Counted from the first letter of the stretch, positions 10,101 to 19,659 are shown. The stretch is 64,000 bases of DNA from Corynebacterium stationis (GCF_001941345.1 NZ_CP009251.1:930001-994000), one strand, 5' to 3'. Notes: a model not told the origin generated them from the letters alone. Numbers and translations: made by a program.

Positions 10101-10597
10101 TCATTGCCTACTTTGTCTTGATGTAGAAGGTTGTCGGTACCCGTCGAGAAACAGTTGTAGGCCTAGTGTGGTGCGCGACCTTTTAGTGGTCGGGGCGTTT
10201 GTTGTTGGAGGAGTTGATGAGCGTGGAGACCTAGTGGTTTAGCCCGCCGACGATTGGGCTCGAAGATGATGGCTGTGCAGACCAGGGTGCGGCGGGAGTG
10301 GGCCTCGGCGACGGCCACAATTGGGACGTATCATTTGTGCGGGTGCTCGGGCGTAGTGATATCGGGGCAGAGGAGCGTGGAGTTGAAGTATGCGCTTGAT
10401 GGTACGTGCGGTGTTCTTCCCGCACTACCGAGTTATCCGTCTCGGTGCACCGATTTAACAATGAAACGTAATGTTAGGTGCCAGAAACGTGAGGCTTCCA
10501 TTTGCACACGACCATTCGTTGTAGCCTTGGCGAAAAGAAACCGCGGCGCCCTTCAAGACACTGGTCTGTCGGGGGCCGCGGGCTCAATGGTTACTGA
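9881..10597. other. Gene-poor stretch between tRNA-Val and the catalase
   Basis: Apart from the transposase-like remnant, 10101-10597 holds no intact gene. Short open stretches on both strands between 10140 and 10460 are interrupted by stops and have no ribosome-binding sites. The DNA looks like decayed sequence at the edge of an insertion. Confidence 0.5.
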
Positions 10598-12766
10598 CTA
10601 GCGCTCCCAGACGCGGTGGGAAGCGAGCAGCTCCTCTACCGGCGCAGCCGCCTCGGAGGGAGATGCGACGGCCACGATTCCGGGCTGCTTGACGGCCACA
10701 CCGGCTGTGTCAAGTGCGGCGGGGGCGTCGTCGCCTGCCAGTACGATTGCCTTCTTGTGCCGCTCGAATTCACCTAACATTGTGGTCACCTCTGGGATAG
10801 CAGGCGGGTTTACCACTACGACAGCATCAAACTCAACGGATCGCGCAGTGAGGTACGTGCGGGAGACTGACACTTCTTCGCCGTCAAGGGTGATCGTGCC
10901 GCCCTTTGTGGAAACGACCATAGGGATGGTGCCGGCGTCAAAAAGCTCGTTGAGGAGCGAGCCAACTCCCTTCAGTGCTTTCTCCGGACTAACTAGGACC
11001 GCTACCTGACGGCCGTCGACAGGCCAAGCCCCGCCCACCTGGGACAGCACGGGCGACGGGCTGACGTCCGCGAGTTCCTGCGGTTGCGGGTGTGGCAGAC
11101 CTAGGTTGTCTGCGACTGTTTCGGCTAGCCCTTGGTCCACGTGAGCAAGGACGTCGAGGTAGCGCAGCTTGATCGACTCCTCGTAGCATTTGCCCAGTTC
11201 GAAGGAGAATGCCTGGGCGAGATGCTGCTGCTCTACTTCGCTGAGCGAGACGTAGAACATGCGAGGTTGAGAGAAGTGGTCCTCGAAGGACGCCGGATTA
11301 TCCCGGGTAATGTGGCCCTCGACAGGGCGCGGCACGTCGATCAACGCACCCTCGGAGACCGTGGCCTCGGTCGGGTTGCCGGCATCGAGGCTGTTCGGCT
11401 TGTAAGGGGCGACGCCCGTGTGGGCGCCCTGTTGGTACATGCCGTCGCGCAGGTTGTCGTTGACTGGGGCGTGGGGACGGTTGATGGGGAGCTGACCGAA
11501 GTTCGGCCCGCCCAGGCGGCTGATTTGAGTGTCCAGGTAAGAGAACAGGCGTCCCTGAAGCAGCGGATCGTTGGTGACGTCGATGCCTGGAACCAAGTGC
11601 CCCGGGTGGAACGCGATCTGTTCAGTTTCCTCGAAAAAATTGCCAGGATTCTTGTTCAGGGTCAGGGTGCCGATGATCTCAACGGGCGCGAGCTCCTCAG
11701 GAACAATCTTCGTCGGGTCCAAAAGATCGATGCCTTCGAACATCTCCTCCTTTGTATCCGGGAAAACCTGGACGCCAAGGTCCCATTGGGGGAACGCGCC
11801 AGCCTCGATGGCATCGGCGAGGTCGCGGCGATGGAAATCAGGATCCACACCGCCAGTGATCTGTGCTTCCTCCCATACCTGGGAGTGGACACCGAGACGC
11901 GGCTTGAAGTGGAACTTTACCAGGGTGGTCTCCCCGGCATCGTTGATCAGACGGAAGGTATGGACACCGAAGCCCTCCATCGTGCGGTAGGAACGAGGGA
12001 TTCCACGATCCGACATGTTCCAGAACGTGTGGTGCGTGGCCTCGGTGTGCAGGCCTACGAAGTCCCAGAACGTGTCATGCGCGCTCTGCGCCTGGGGGAT
12101 CTCCCGGTCTGGGTGCGGCTTGGCAGCGTGGATGACGTCCGGGAACTTGATGCCGTCTTGGATGAAGAAGACGGGGATGTTGTTTCCCACTAGGTCCCAA
12201 GTGCCCTCGTCGGTGTAGAACTTCACGCCCCAGCCGCGCGTGTCGCGCACGGTGTCGGCAGATCCGCGGGAGCCGAGCACGGTGGAAAAACGCACGAAGA
12301 CGGGGGTCTCTTTGCCCTCGGCGAACACTCCGGCCTTGGAGATCGCAGAGGCGTTACCGTTGGCTACGAACACGCCGTGGGCGCCTGCGCCGCGAGCGTG
12401 GACCACGCGCTCCGGGATGCGCTCGTGGTCGAAGTGGGTGATCTTCTCGCGGAAGTGGTGGTCCTGCATGAGTAGGGGACCGCGCTCACCCGCACGCAGC
12501 GAATGGCTGGTTTCGCTCACCCGGGCGCCCTGGGCGGTGGTGAGGTACTCGCCTTGTTGTGCGCGGGGGTCAGGGTCGCCCGCACCGATGTGGAAAGGGC
12601 AGCCAGTAGGCGAGTAAGCGGCCGGGGAAGCCTGCGCATCCGTCCGATTTGGGGGAGCGGTGGGTGTGCTCGGCTCGGGAACCTGGGGGGTGTGGCCGCC
12701 TGGGGTGCCGGGGGCCGTGTCGCCTTGTGGGGATGCGGCGGGTTGAGAGGACTCGTTCGTGGTCAT
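10598..12766 (-). CDS. katE: Large-subunit monofunctional catalase (HPII/KatE type)
   Basis: 722 residues, a clade 2 catalase. An N-terminal Pro/Ser/Thr-rich extension (1-60) precedes the core. The active-site His is in HARGAGAHGVF and the Asn in GNNIPVFFIQD; the heme-ligand Tyr is in RLFSYLDTQ. Residues from about 570 form the class I glutamine-amidotransferase-like C-terminal domain typical of large-subunit enzymes. It dismutates H2O2 in the cytoplasm. ATG at 12766 is preceded by AGGAGCAGGT. The gene is visibly richer in GGC/GTC/CGC codons than its neighbours and is flanked on both sides by decayed non-coding DNA, which suggests acquisition by transfer (inference; C. glutamicum has a shorter KatA). 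Confidence 0.95.
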   Translation of the reverse strand: MTTNESSQPAASPQGDTAPGTPGGHTPQVPEPSTPTAPPNRTDAQASPAAYSPTGCPFHIGAGDPDPRAQQGEYLTTAQGARVSETSHSLRAGERGPLLMQDHHFREKITHFDHERIPERVVHARGAGAHGVFVANGNASAISKAGVFAEGKETPVFVRFSTVLGSRGSADTVRDTRGWGVKFYTDEGTWDLVGNNIPVFFIQDGIKFPDVIHAAKPHPDREIPQAQSAHDTFWDFVGLHTEATHHTFWNMSDRGIPRSYRTMEGFGVHTFRLINDAGETTLVKFHFKPRLGVHSQVWEEAQITGGVDPDFHRRDLADAIEAGAFPQWDLGVQVFPDTKEEMFEGIDLLDPTKIVPEELAPVEIIGTLTLNKNPGNFFEETEQIAFHPGHLVPGIDVTNDPLLQGRLFSYLDTQISRLGGPNFGQLPINRPHAPVNDNLRDGMYQQGAHTGVAPYKPNSLDAGNPTEATVSEGALIDVPRPVEGHITRDNPASFEDHFSQPRMFYVSLSEVEQQHLAQAFSFELGKCYEESIKLRYLDVLAHVDQGLAETVADNLGLPHPQPQELADVSPSPVLSQVGGAWPVDGRQVAVLVSPEKALKGVGSLLNELFDAGTIPMVVSTKGGTITLDGEEVSVSRTYLTARSVEFDAVVVVNPPAIPEVTTMLGEFERHKKAIVLAGDDAPAALDTAGVAVKQPGIVAVASPSEAAAPVEELLASHRVWER

Positions 12767-14246
12767 TACCTGCTCCTATTCGAGATGGGTGATGTACCTC
12801 TCAATACTAGGCACGTCTTAAGGCCGTGTATAGAGCAAACGAAAATCGGGGGCATCTTGCGGGGAAACGAAAGGGGAGACTAATCTGCGACATTAGGATG
12901 AAATTGCGTGGTCTCGCTCAGCGTTGAAGCGACCGCACTCACTAGCACAACAGGAATTTCTCCCGCTTCACGAAAGGTCACGGGGGTGATTCCAGAAATG
13001 GAAGCGCTGAAAAGGCCGGCGCGTTTCATGGAAATGTCTTGGGGGTTTGCTCCATGTGGGTAGAGGAAAGAACCTGGAGCAGGACAATGAAATCTGCCCG
13101 GACAGACAAGACCGCTTTGACCTGACCGGCACTAGGCACAGCAAGCCCGCCGCGATGGTCCCCTCTCTCGAAGATCGGCCAGAAGATTTAGCCGCTGAAG
13201 GCGCCAATTTGAGCCACGGACACCGGAAGCCGAGACAACAAACAATCGCTCTAGGAGGCATCGGCTTTTTCACTGTGGAACGCGGCCTAAAATGACCTGG
13301 GATGTTTCGGTTGATAGTCGAACGCCGCAATCGTTCTTTGCACACTAAGCTCTTGGGCAAGACGTAAAGAAGGCCTGTGAAAGCGGTTTCAGTACCTCCC
13401 GTAGCTATCGCGAATCCACGACGTGCGGCTCAGCTCACGTAGTTAACGGGTTGTCCGTTTTGTTAGAGCACACCGGCGTGATCCTGGCTGAACACTCGAG
13501 CATCACTGGGGTCGGCACAATGTGGCAATTTCTTCGCCTGGACCGAGTAAACCGCGACTTTAAGTCACAAGAGCCGAGCCCACGACGGGCGCCTGTCATC
13601 GCCTATGCGCGAACACGAATAGACTTTGTGACGGCTTTCTTCTCTGTCTGGGGTCGCGGATGGGCCTTGTCTGACGCGATACGGAGCGAAGTATTGCTTT
13701 TGCCGGCCCTTAGGCTAGTGATTGCGGGTGCCAGGAAAAATGAGCCTGCTTGTCACTCAGACCACTAATCGCAGCATCTCGACTAATCTATAAAAGCCGT
13801 CTTGCTGATACTAAAACCGATGTTTTCACAGGCGTTGGCGGTTCTCATACCAATGGCCTAGCGGAAGACTTGAGCGGCTCTTGCGAAAATGAACTCATTC
13901 TCATCGGCACGCGGGCCGTGGTCGTGGATAACATGGTCTTCACTTGAAACTCCCATCTCAATCACGACCCGGGTTTCAATGACGCGGCTGGAAGGGGCCA
14001 AGACCGAAAATCAAAGTAAATGATGACGTAACGCATGTGGCCTGACAATCTCCACGCCCATGGGCCGTACTGTCGGATAGGAGACGGACTTTTACCTTCG
14101 ACTTAGATGCTGATGCGCCACCGAACCGGGCCGATTTAGCGCCTTTGCTTAAATGATTAAGCCTACGGGAATTAATCACATTACTTAGGGCTGTAGAAAC
14201 CGTGAGTTTATGCTGGAAGTAACCATCTTCAAAGGAAGGACTGTCG
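12767..14246. other. 1.5-kb gene-poor, decayed region
   Basis: No intact gene is visible. Short open stretches occur on both strands (minus 12880-13029 and about 13070-13190; plus 13451-13768; minus about 13830-13970), with stops and frame changes between them and no convincing ribosome sites. The reading-frame scraps look protein-like but I recognise none. The last about 150 nt before 14247 should contain the PTS promoter; no clear -10/-35 pair was identified. Confidence 0.5.
12880..13029 (-). pseudogene. Unrecognised coding fragment
   Basis: A 49-codon frame starting MKRAGLFSASISGITP and ending FHPNVAD before a TAG. The same frame stays open upstream for about 20 codons (FLYPHGANPQDIS precedes the ATG); a different minus frame continues as VPSAGQVKAVLSVRADFIVL near 13070-13140, consistent with a frameshifted old gene. 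No ribosome site. Function not recognised. Confidence 0.3.
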
Positions 14247-15083
14247 ATGTCAGAGTTAAATCGATTACTAAATGATGAATCGATAAATTTACACGCCCGC
14301 GCGGCTAGTTGGCGTGAAGCTATCACCAAAGCCGGAGAGCTCTTGGAAAGCAGCGGGGCAATTACTGATGCTTATACACGAGCTATGATTGAGTCTGTTG
14401 AAGTCAACGGTCCTTATATCGTTGTCGCGCCAGGTTTTGCTTTTGCCCATGCGCGTCCGTCGGAAGCTGTCAAACGCACCGCTATTTCCTGGGTGCGGTT
14501 AGAAACCCCGGTCGCTTTTGGCCACGGCACCAATGACCCAGTTAACCTTATCGTCGCACTCGCTGCCCAAGATGACAAGGCACACACTGCATCCATGAAA
14601 GAGCTAGCGAAGCTTTTGGGCAAGAAAGATACCCGCGCCAAGCTAGACACTGTCGCTACTGCCGATGAACTCCGTGAGCTCCTAGAAGGACCGGGGGAAG
14701 CGTCGAAACAAGCAGCTGCGAATCCCCAAGGGGCACCAACTGCATCGACAAGAGGTGCATCGCTTAGCGATGCACCGAAGACCGCAACTGTGGAATCGAA
14801 AGGCAAAGTGCTCACCGTATGCGGCAATGGTCTGGGCACCTCACTGTTTTTGAAAAACTCCCTGGACGAAGTCTTAATCGATTGGGGCTGGGCGAAACTC
14901 ATCAACGTCGAAGCCACCGACACCATCTCGGCGAAAGGCCGCGCGAAAGAAGCCGACTTCATCTTGACCTCCGGCGAAATTGCCGCCACCTTGGGCGATG
15001 TTGGCGTGCCGGTGTGGGTGATTAAAGACTTCACATCTTTAAGTGAAATCGATGCCGCTCTGCGTGAGCTGTATGCGGTTTAA
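14247..15083 (+). CDS. PTS EIIA-EIIB fusion, ascorbate (Ula/Sga) type
   Basis: 278 residues in two domains. The N-terminal EIIA domain (1-146) is of the mannitol/fructose/Ntr class; His68 in APGFAFAHARP is the predicted phosphorylation site. A Ser/Ala/Thr-rich linker spans about 148-183. The C-terminal EIIB domain of the lactate/ascorbate type has the phospho-Cys192 loop VCGNGLGTS. It relays phosphate from HPr to the EIIC encoded next. ATG follows AAGGAAGGA at 14232-14240. The EIIC begins 23 nt downstream. Substrate is predicted to be ascorbate or another sugar acid; no catabolic genes are adjacent, so this is uncertain. Confidence 0.88.
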   Translation: MSELNRLLNDESINLHARAASWREAITKAGELLESSGAITDAYTRAMIESVEVNGPYIVVAPGFAFAHARPSEAVKRTAISWVRLETPVAFGHGTNDPVNLIVALAAQDDKAHTASMKELAKLLGKKDTRAKLDTVATADELRELLEGPGEASKQAAANPQGAPTASTRGASLSDAPKTATVESKGKVLTVCGNGLGTSLFLKNSLDEVLIDWGWAKLINVEATDTISAKGRAKEADFILTSGEIAATLGDVGVPVWVIKDFTSLSEIDAALRELYAV

Positions 15084-15106
15084 GTAACTAACAGAAAGAA
15101 ACGACA

Positions 15107-16708
15107 ATGGATGTAGTTCTTGCCATCGCGCAATTTCTGGTCAATGAAATCCTCGCCGTGCCTGCCTTCCTCATCGGTATTATTACCGCGATTGGTATGG
15201 CAGCCATGGGCAAAGGCATTGGCCAAGTACTTGGCAGCGCGATCAAAGCCACCCTGGGCTTTTTACTTATCGGCGCCGGTGCAGGTCTGGTCACCGCGTC
15301 TTTGGAACCTTTAGGCGTCATGATTGAAGGCGCCACCGGCATGCGCGGCGTGGTTCCGACCAACGAAGCCATCGCCGGTATCGCCCAAGCGGAATACGGC
15401 AGCCAAGTCGCCTGGTTGATGATTTTAGGCTTTGCGGTCTCGCTGCTGCTTGCACGATTTACCCCGCTAAGCTACGTATTCCTCACCGGTCATCACGTAC
15501 TCTTTATGGCCACGATGTTGACCATCATTTTGGCCACTACGGGGTATAGCACGTGGGTAGTAGTTACCGTCGGCGCAATTCTGCTGGGCATTTTGATGGT
15601 TGCGCTACCTGCAATCGCACACCCATGGACCCGCCGCATTACTGGCAATGATTCCATTGCTATCGGCCACTTTGGCACCCTGGGCTATGTTGCTGCTGCT
15701 GCCACCGGCAAGGTCGTCGGCGGGAAAGACAAAGCGAAGCAAAGCCCTTCGACCGAAGACCTGAAACTGCCTGAGGGCCTACGCTTCTTGCGTGACTCGA
15801 TGGTTTCTACCGCGCTATCGATGGCGATTATGTACATCATTTTGGCGCTGCTATTTTTGGCCCGCGCCGGCAAGGAAGAAGCCTTCCAAGCTTTTGAGGG
15901 CGGTGCCACTAACGTGGGCAACTTCATCATGCAGTCCGTTACCCAGGGTCTGCAGTTTGGTGTGGCCGTTGCGGTCATCCTCTTTGGTGTTCGCACTATC
16001 CTGGGTGAGCTGGTCCCAGCATTCCAGGGCATCGCCGCCAAGGTTGTGCCCGGTGCTATTCCGGCTCTCGATGCCCCAATCGTGTTCCCTTACGCGCAAA
16101 ATGCTGTGCTGATCGGCTTTATTTCTTCGTTCATCGGTGGTCTAACCGGCCTGGCACTTTTGGCCGTATGGCTCAATCCGATGTTCGGTGTTGCGCTGAT
16201 TCTGCCGGGCCTTGTTCCGCACTTCTTCACCGGTGGTGCAGCAGGTGTCTATGGCAACGCTACCGGCGGTCGCCGTGGCGCGATGCTGGGTGCGTTTGCC
16301 AACGGACTTATCATCACTATCTTGCCGGCCTTCTTGCTTGGTGTGCTCGGCACCTTCGGCGATGCCAATACGACCTTCGGTGACGCCGACTTCGGCTGGT
16401 TCGGCATCCTCATTGGCTGGTCCGCGCAGCTTACCGGTGCGCTAGGTCTTATCCTGTGCGCCATCGTAGGTCTTGCAGTACTCGCCCTGGGCTGGTGGTC
16501 ACAACGCAAGCTTGTCGATGGCAACTGGGACCCCACCCCGTGGCGCGACGTGCCAGCAGGTGCTGCTGAAGCAGCAGGAGATCCGAACGCCGCTTCTGAT
16601 GGCAACGCGTCCAAGTCCGTATCTGCTGGTCTGACCGCCGCATCGGCGAAATACCCGAAGGTCGCCCCACCACAGGGCGCGCCAACCCCGCCAGCGCCGC
16701 AGTACTAG
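15107..16708 (+). CDS. ulaA: PTS EIIC, ascorbate/UlaA family permease
   Basis: 533 residues, highly hydrophobic with about 10-12 membrane segments. It matches the UlaA/SgaT EIIC family from the opening (NEILAVPAFLIGIITAIG) onward, with GLVPHFFTGGAAGVYGNATGG near 370. The last about 55 residues are a polar Ala/Pro-rich cytoplasmic tail. It translocates the sugar while it is phosphorylated by the EIIB domain of the preceding gene. I recall a UlaA homologue (rmpC) of unproven substrate in C. glutamicum. Confidence 0.88.
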   Translation: MDVVLAIAQFLVNEILAVPAFLIGIITAIGMAAMGKGIGQVLGSAIKATLGFLLIGAGAGLVTASLEPLGVMIEGATGMRGVVPTNEAIAGIAQAEYGSQVAWLMILGFAVSLLLARFTPLSYVFLTGHHVLFMATMLTIILATTGYSTWVVVTVGAILLGILMVALPAIAHPWTRRITGNDSIAIGHFGTLGYVAAAATGKVVGGKDKAKQSPSTEDLKLPEGLRFLRDSMVSTALSMAIMYIILALLFLARAGKEEAFQAFEGGATNVGNFIMQSVTQGLQFGVAVAVILFGVRTILGELVPAFQGIAAKVVPGAIPALDAPIVFPYAQNAVLIGFISSFIGGLTGLALLAVWLNPMFGVALILPGLVPHFFTGGAAGVYGNATGGRRGAMLGAFANGLIITILPAFLLGVLGTFGDANTTFGDADFGWFGILIGWSAQLTGALGLILCAIVGLAVLALGWWSQRKLVDGNWDPTPWRDVPAGAAEAAGDPNAASDGNASKSVSAGLTAASAKYPKVAPPQGAPTPPAPQY

Positions 16709-16738
16709 AGGCACTCTCAACCCAGCGCTAAATAAGTA

Positions 16739-16777
16739 GAACGTGCAGCCAAGAATTCTTAGGCTGCACGTTCCTTT
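16739..16777 (+). terminator. Rho-independent terminator after the PTS operon
   Basis: A 12-bp stem (GAACGTGCAGCC at 16739-16750 and its complement at 16762-16773, allowing the A-T rich centre to extend) followed by CTTTT. Located 31 nt after the EIIC stop. Confidence 0.88.
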
Positions 16778-16861
16778 TGCGTAACGCAAGTAGTGAAGTG
16801 AGGACGATACCTGCAGTTCCGTTCTTTGCGTAATGCCCGCAGCGAAGCGAGGACATTACGC
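16771..16861. repeat. Two diverged copies of a stem-loop repeat overlapping the SURF1 stop codon
   Basis: Copy A runs about 16771-16805 and copy B about 16818-16853, sharing the frame TTCC...TTTGCGTAA...GAAG-GAGGAC. Copy B is bounded by GCGTAATG (16828-16835) and CATTACGC (16854-16861), an 8-bp inverted repeat whose right arm contains the stop codon (16856-16858) of the minus-strand SURF1 gene. A related element follows glnE at 32995. It could act as a transcription or mRNA-stability structure. Confidence 0.6.
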
Positions 16862-17911
16862 GCGGTCTTGGGAGCGCTTGTTGAACTTCGCGTAGTGGTC
16901 TGGGTGGGAGTCGCCGTAACGTGCACGGCGGCGCCTGGATGCGGCGGTGGTGTGGTTTTCTATTACGGGCTCTGCGTCAGCAGGTTGCGCAGGCGTTTGC
17001 TCTGCCGGCGCCTCTTTGGCGTGGGTCTCGGTGGTAACAGGTGCGGCGTGGGTAGAAGCAGTCTCGGTGGAGGTCTCCTCGGAGGTGGCTTGCTCAGCGG
17101 GGGTATCGGAGGTGCGGAGGGCTTCTAGCTCTGCTTGTTCTTTCTCGGCGCGGCGACGCTCGCGGATTTCAGAATAGACAAACCAGCCCAAGCCAATGGG
17201 TGCGAGGATTCCAAAGGCAATCCACTGATAGCCATAAGACAGGTGGTTTCCGCGATCCATTGACGGCAGTGGAATGGTATTTAGTCCGCCTGGTTGGTCA
17301 TCGGAAAGCTGCACGAAAGCACTGCTTAAACCTTCCACACCAGTGAAATCCATGATGGTCTCAGCGTTGATGGAATACACCTGCTTGTATCCATCGCGCT
17401 CAATGGGGGCATTCGGGTGGATTGCTTCGCCTAGGCGGGCAAAGCCGTTGAGCTGAACTTCGCCGGTGGGAGCAGATTCCAGGTCATCTGGTACTGCGTT
17501 GGCTTCACCAGCGGGAATCCACCCGCGGTTGACTAAAATGATGTCGCCTTCAGTGGTCTCAAAAGGCACCAAGGATTGATAAGACGGACCAGAGCTCACC
17601 GGGCGCATGCGCAACAAGGTCTCATAGTCATTGAGGTACTGACCCGTAAGAACTACGCGCGTCCATTCTTTGTCTGCGTCGAGCGAACCATCAGCGTTGA
17701 TAGCTTCTTTGTAATCCACTGGGTCTGCTTCAAAGGCAGCTTCTAGTTGGTGGTTGCGCTCGACGATGTCATCGTCTTTATGCAGCTGCCACGGCGAGAG
17801 AATCGTGATGGAGACATAAGTAAAGGCAATGACAAAAAGAGCTAGAAGAATCCAACTCGGCCGAAACGCACCGAGCCACCCAGAGTTCTTCTTTTTTACC
17901 TGTTCGCGCAT
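16856..17911 (-). CDS. SURF1-family protein
   Basis: 351 residues. A membrane segment at about 18-38 and a second at about 225-245 bracket an extracytoplasmic domain, the SURF1 topology. Family segments are ILVNRGWIPAG (near 125) and NHLSYGYQWIAFG before the second helix. The C-terminal about 90 residues are a charged Ala/Glu/Thr-rich cytoplasmic tail. SURF1 proteins assist cytochrome aa3 oxidase assembly (heme a insertion); this is from the family. Lies 12 nt downstream of the phosphatase gene on the same strand. Its stop codon sits inside an inverted repeat. Confidence 0.85.
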   Translation of the reverse strand: MREQVKKKNSGWLGAFRPSWILLALFVIAFTYVSITILSPWQLHKDDDIVERNHQLEAAFEADPVDYKEAINADGSLDADKEWTRVVLTGQYLNDYETLLRMRPVSSGPSYQSLVPFETTEGDIILVNRGWIPAGEANAVPDDLESAPTGEVQLNGFARLGEAIHPNAPIERDGYKQVYSINAETIMDFTGVEGLSSAFVQLSDDQPGGLNTIPLPSMDRGNHLSYGYQWIAFGILAPIGLGWFVYSEIRERRRAEKEQAELEALRTSDTPAEQATSEETSTETASTHAAPVTTETHAKEAPAEQTPAQPADAEPVIENHTTAASRRRRARYGDSHPDHYAKFNKRSQDRA

Positions 17912-17923
17912 AATGCCCCTAGT

Positions 17924-18436
17924 CTAGCTGTTGAGAAGGTCTTTAACCCACTCGATAAGCCCAGGCACAGACGCTTCGATTTCTGTTCGCGTGCGGGCAA
18001 AATCTGCCTGTGATCCGTAATACGGATCCTCCACGTTTGACCCCTCTGGCGAGCGCGGATCGAAAGAGCGCAGCATACGAATTCGCTCAGGTGAGATGCC
18101 CTCGGCCAGAAGACCATCGACGTGGCTATCGTCCATCGCGACGAAGATATCTGCATTGTGGTGCTCAGGTCCCAACTTCGCGGCGCGGTGCTTATCACCG
18201 TCGTGGCCAGATTGGCGCAATTCTAAAATGGTGCGCTCATCTGCCTTTTGTCCTGCATGCCAGCCACCCAATCCACAGGAGGAAGTGCGGGTTAAATGTG
18301 TAAGACCAGCGGCCTCTAATGCGTCATGTGCAATGACTTCTGCCATGGGAGAACGGCAGATATTGCCAGTGCAGACAAAACAAATATGCAAAGGGTGTGA
18401 GGTAGGGGAAGATGACGAGGTAAAAGCATCGGACAT
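17924..18436 (-). CDS. Low-molecular-weight protein tyrosine phosphatase
   Basis: 170 residues. The P-loop CTGNICRS places the nucleophile at Cys22 and the phosphate-binding Arg at 28. The general-acid Asp is in DPYYGS near 135. The N-terminal 15 residues are a Ser/Thr-rich extension. It removes phosphate from tyrosines in the cytoplasm; targets unknown. ATG at 18436 sits 65 bp from the divergent Nif3-like gene. Upstream of the SURF1 gene in the same direction. Confidence 0.93.
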   Translation of the reverse strand: MSDAFTSSSSPTSHPLHICFVCTGNICRSPMAEVIAHDALEAAGLTHLTRTSSCGLGGWHAGQKADERTILELRQSGHDGDKHRAAKLGPEHHNADIFVAMDDSHVDGLLAEGISPERIRMLRSFDPRSPEGSNVEDPYYGSQADFARTRTEIEASVPGLIEWVKDLLNS

Positions 18437-18501
18437 ATGGCTGTGTTTACCAGCATTGCTGCCAAGTAAGCAATTGGAAGTGGCATATAGGATAGGAGAC
18501 T

Positions 18502-19659
18502 ATGAGCTCACTTACTTCCGATGCGATGACCGTGGCAGATATTCGCCAGATCCTAGAAACCGCCTACCCGCCATACTTGGCAGAAAAATGGGATGCGGTG
18601 GGCCTAATTTGTGGAGACCCTGCAGCGAAGGTAAGCAAAGTCGCCTTTGCTCTAGATTGCACCCAAGCGGTTGCCGAACGCGCCGTGGAAATCGGTGCTG
18701 ACATGCTCGTTATTCACCACCCGTTGTTGCTGCGCGGTGTGGAATCGGTGGCTGCTGATACCCCGAAGGGCAAGGTTATCCACACGCTGATTCGTGGTGG
18801 GGTCGCACTATTTGCCGCTCACACTAATGCTGATTCCGCACGACCGGGAGTCAATGACCAGCTAGCTGAACTTGTCGGCATCACCCCGGGACGTCCAATT
18901 GTGCCCAAGGACCCCAAGATCATTGATAAGTGGGGAATGCATGTGCCAGCCGATGCTTTAGAAGCAGTCAAAGCTGCCGTCTTTGAGGCCGGTGCAGGAG
19001 CTATTGGAGATTACTCAGAGTGCGCTTTCCAATGGGAAGGCCAAGGTCAATTCACCCCAGGACAAGGAGCAGATCCGCATACCGGAACGGTGGGGAAGCC
19101 CTACACCGGTAGTGAGATGCGGGTGGAATTTGTGGCGCCGTCGAATTTGCGGGCACGGATCATCGACAAGCTGCGATCTGCTCACCCTTATGAAGAGCCT
19201 GCCTTTGATGTCGTGGAGATGGCACCGACTGCCGACTTAGAGACTGCCTGTGGTTTGGGCCGGATTGGGGAGCTAGATGAGCCCATGACGTTGCGCGAAT
19301 TTACTCAGCAAGTAGCCGATGCGCTTCCGGAAACCGCGTGGGGTGTGCGCGCTGCCGGTGATCCGGAACGTATGGTCAAACGCGTGGCGGTGTCTTCAGG
19401 CTCGGGGGATAGCTTCTTAGATAACGCGCGGGCTTTGGGCGTAGACGTGTATGTCACTTCAGATTTGCGCCACCATCCGGTTGATGAGCACCTGCGCGCG
19501 GGCGGTCCGGCGGTTATTGATACCGCGCACTGGGCGAGTGAATTTCCTTGGACGCAGCAGGCTTCGGAAGTAGTTGCTGCAGGCGCTAAAGTGGAATGCG
19601 AGATTATTTCACTGCGAACTGACCCCTGGACTATTTCGGCGCACCCGGACGGCGCTTAG
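18502..19659 (+). CDS. Nif3-like dinuclear metal-centre protein (DUF34)
   Basis: 385 residues, the long form of the family with an internal domain (about 130-235) inserted between the two metal-binding halves. Metal-ligand segments are IHHPLLLRG (near 73) and HTNADSARPG (near 110) in the first half and YVTSDLRHHP plus DTAHWASE in the second. Often annotated GTP cyclohydrolase I type 2, but the true activity is unknown. AGGAG precedes the ATG. First in a run with the zinc-ribbon gene and the RNase H fusion, an arrangement common in actinobacteria. Confidence 0.9.
   Translation: MSSLTSDAMTVADIRQILETAYPPYLAEKWDAVGLICGDPAAKVSKVAFALDCTQAVAERAVEIGADMLVIHHPLLLRGVESVAADTPKGKVIHTLIRGGVALFAAHTNADSARPGVNDQLAELVGITPGRPIVPKDPKIIDKWGMHVPADALEAVKAAVFEAGAGAIGDYSECAFQWEGQGQFTPGQGADPHTGTVGKPYTGSEMRVEFVAPSNLRARIIDKLRSAHPYEEPAFDVVEMAPTADLETACGLGRIGELDEPMTLREFTQQVADALPETAWGVRAAGDPERMVKRVAVSSGSGDSFLDNARALGVDVYVTSDLRHHPVDEHLRAGGPAVIDTAHWASEFPWTQQASEVVAAGAKVECEIISLRTDPWTISAHPDGA

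Noticed and set aside
9861..10121. An 86-codon plus-strand frame after the tRNA terminator
   Set aside because: No ribosome site, and the opposite strand reads more like a known protein family; left as remnant only.
11132..12193. A 353-codon plus-strand open frame
   Set aside because: It lies wholly antisense to katE, whose catalytic motifs are unmistakable; high G+C makes long shadow frames.
13451..13768. A 105-codon plus-strand frame
   Set aside because: TTG start without ribosome site, no recognised family, inside a decayed region.
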